NCBI GenBank assembly: GCA_946405485.1
Contig: CAMJHJ010000030.1
Span: 1-15,791 of the forward strand
DNA length: 15,791 nt
Direction: 5' to 3'
Source of the DNA: an uncultured Bacteroidales bacterium
GTDB lineage: Bacteria > Bacteroidota > Bacteroidia > Bacteroidales > UBA932
Shown here: one piece after another, positions 15,501 through 15,791 of the stretch
How positions within the stretch are numbered: the stretch's first letter is position 1
Layout of the letters: each line of letters opens with the position of its first letter
Made by a program: the position numbers and the translations under genes
The notes under the pieces: model-generated
Told to the model about the DNA's origin: nothing
The model's database searches: none
Seen by the model: the letters and a program-made list of their open reading frames with translations, nothing else

Positions 15501-15643
15501 GAATATATGTCTCCGTCATAGCTGAAGTAAATCTGTTTTCCATCCGGGGAAAGCGACGGATGCGACGCGAAGCGGATGTTCTCCGCATTGGCGGCTGCAG
15601 TGACGGCAGCCAGCGCCAGGGTCAGGAGGATGAGCTTTTTCAT
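12554..15643 (-). CDS. Tricorn-like S41 family serine protease, secreted
   Basis: Large exported protease that probably trims peptides in the periplasm. The product has 1029 aa, about full length for tricorn proteins. Residues 1-20 are a signal peptide. Residues about 22-640 carry repeated WD40-like PD40 blades (SPDGKQIYFS 32-41, SPDGKWLAFS 72-81, SPDGKKFALV 315-324, SPDGKYMYLL 489-498). The tricorn C1 domain starts near 655, with LGELNSSHMGF giving S718-H719. A PDZ domain follows at about 737-820 (GIIF..., ADSPADKY, IRKGDELVAVDG), then the S41 core with LDLRYNNGG (880-888), nucleophile S936 in SLSDAE and E993 in DLENTGVKPD. These correspond to the Ser745/His746/Ser965/Glu1023 tetrad of Thermoplasma tricorn. 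No -7 box is seen in the 53 bp upstream, so it may be read from the preceding gene. Confidence 0.94.
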   Translation of the reverse strand: MKKLILLTLALAAVTAAANAENIRFASHPSLSPDGKQIYFSYDGDIYSVPAAGGQATAVVTMPGVQDSPLVSPDGKWLAFSSDIQGNNDVYVVPLAGGQAVQLTFHEAPDVPVSWSPKSDWIYFETTRASARKTTFKVAVGGGTPQLMFDGYFNTIVNLVENPKTGEFLFNESMESISFPTRKRYVGDHNPNIKCWNPRSKAYTELTDYIGKDQWPMVDRDGNIYYVSDELNKESNIVKYVKGSKPQQLTSFDKSVQYPSLAFGGSAMVFLKDYEINVLDPATGKVTVPQISVASGSVEVRRSFTGQTPTAADVSPDGKKFALVIRGGLYISDTKCKFLQKLPTPADERVDEVLWSEDSKHVFYTRTDRGWTNIYSIAADGSSGESPVFLSQNETKNLVKNHKGDKIAFTDGSRAVMMYDTATGTATKVAEAEFWAYQGYTLSFSFDDNWLAFDAMHMFESDIFLYNIKDGSLRNLTNSASVEQSPVFSPDGKYMYLLANPTSSSFPRGSRPTLYKLPLRKYDTPFKSEAFDGLFRDKKDEPKKDSTVVIDFKDIHERLTRVERDGSQGSPYIYSSKGKDYLLYRSMGSGTPGTFILEISDPEAKPKQIKDLSGGTFFSCKDALYCLGQGNIYKVEPGPATAAKTEVKKDVEAVLGDEFTQMFYEAWGALEQNYYDVNFHGADWYAVRDYYASLLPYVRTRANLRTLLADLLGELNSSHMGFTSNGAEERLETRTHTYGTGIIFDNASPFTVAGILADSPADKYEIDIRKGDELVAVDGVGVFKGNNREKYFSGAVAKDELKLRFSRGGKEFDVKVHTTSFSNIKTLAYKAWEEERADIVSRKTNDRVAYIHMRAMGAEDLDSFLLKMHTEAFDKDALILDLRYNNGGNVHKEVIDFLRGQGHFEWSYRDFPKTTHPNVAPAGKPIVVLVNEHSLSDAEVTSNGIKTLGIAKLVGTETYRWIIFTSSVRLLDGSTVRMPAWGCYNVIDGKDLENTGVKPDIYVKNTFKDRIEGKDPQLDAAIAEVLRQL

Positions 15644-15696
15644 ATTGAGGATAAGTTGTTTCAGTATGCTTTACCAGCGGTCGAAGGATGTGGGGG

Positions 15697-15791
15697 TCAG
15701 CGGAGGAGGGAGAGTGCGTCGGAGAGGGAGAGGGCATCCTCGACGGGGATGCCGCCGTTGCGGGTGCGGCGGAGGCTGCTGAGGAAGGCGC
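15697..15791 (-). CDS. C-terminal end of an unidentified protein (partial)
   Basis: Reading inward from the right edge, an open frame encodes 30 residues ending ...IPVEDALSLSDALSLLR and then TGA at 15697-15699. The amphipathic Leu-rich end and the pattern 'F(L)xxLR.....G.PVEDAL...' vaguely resemble the C-terminus of Gfo/Idh/MocA-type oxidoreductases, but 30 residues are too few to assign a family. The tricorn-like gene starts 53 bp downstream with no obvious promoter between, so the two may share a transcript. Confidence 0.45.
   Translation of the reverse strand, partial: AFLSSLRRTRNGGIPVEDALSLSDALSLLR

Overview
The window looks like chromosomal DNA from a GC-rich member of the Bacteroidales, probably a gut or rumen lineage. 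No taxonomic marker gene is present, so this is inference. The reasons are TAnnTTTG-type -7 boxes, A-rich translation starts that mostly lack a Shine-Dalgarno sequence, and many Sec-secreted or lipoprotein enzymes of families common in this order: GH127, GH51, an SGLT-type symporter, a tricorn-like S41 protease and a carboxypeptidase-regulatory-like protein. I see no tRNA, rRNA, IS element, phage gene or CRISPR array.

Positions 1-6327 (minus strand) form an L-arabinose utilisation block. In transcription order it holds a GH127 beta-L-arabinofuranosidase lipoprotein, a strong hairpin terminator, a new promoter with a possible operator, a secreted GH51 alpha-L-arabinofuranosidase, an aldose 1-epimerase lipoprotein, and an SGLT-like Na+/sugar symporter cut by the window edge. 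Together these could release arabinofuranose from plant arabinan or hydroxyproline-rich glycoproteins, interconvert the sugar anomers and import the sugar. Upstream of GH127, with an 18-bp gap, is thiL (thiamine-monophosphate kinase). It carries the most unusual feature here: three tandem copies of a 43-bp palindromic repeat inside the reading frame.

Positions 7381-8537 hold a compact divergent promoter region between thiL and an unrecognised 184-aa helical protein, followed by a convergent YkvA/DUF1232 membrane protein. Positions 8538-10207 (plus) encode a secreted histidine acid phosphatase followed closely by an unusually short YgjP-type metallopeptidase. An unrecognised secreted protein of 220 aa lies convergent to them on the minus strand.

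Positions 10928-12548 (plus) hold two 19-bp direct repeats in front of a translationally coupled three-gene unit: a DUF2975 membrane protein, a small Cro/C1-type HTH regulator and a secreted carboxypeptidase-regulatory-like protein. Each junction is an ATGA overlap. Positions 12554-15643 (minus) encode a full-length tricorn-like S41 protease with a recognisable catalytic tetrad. The right edge holds the last 30 codons of another minus-strand gene. No stretch longer than 300 bases lacks a gene; the largest gap is 189 bp at 4210-4398.
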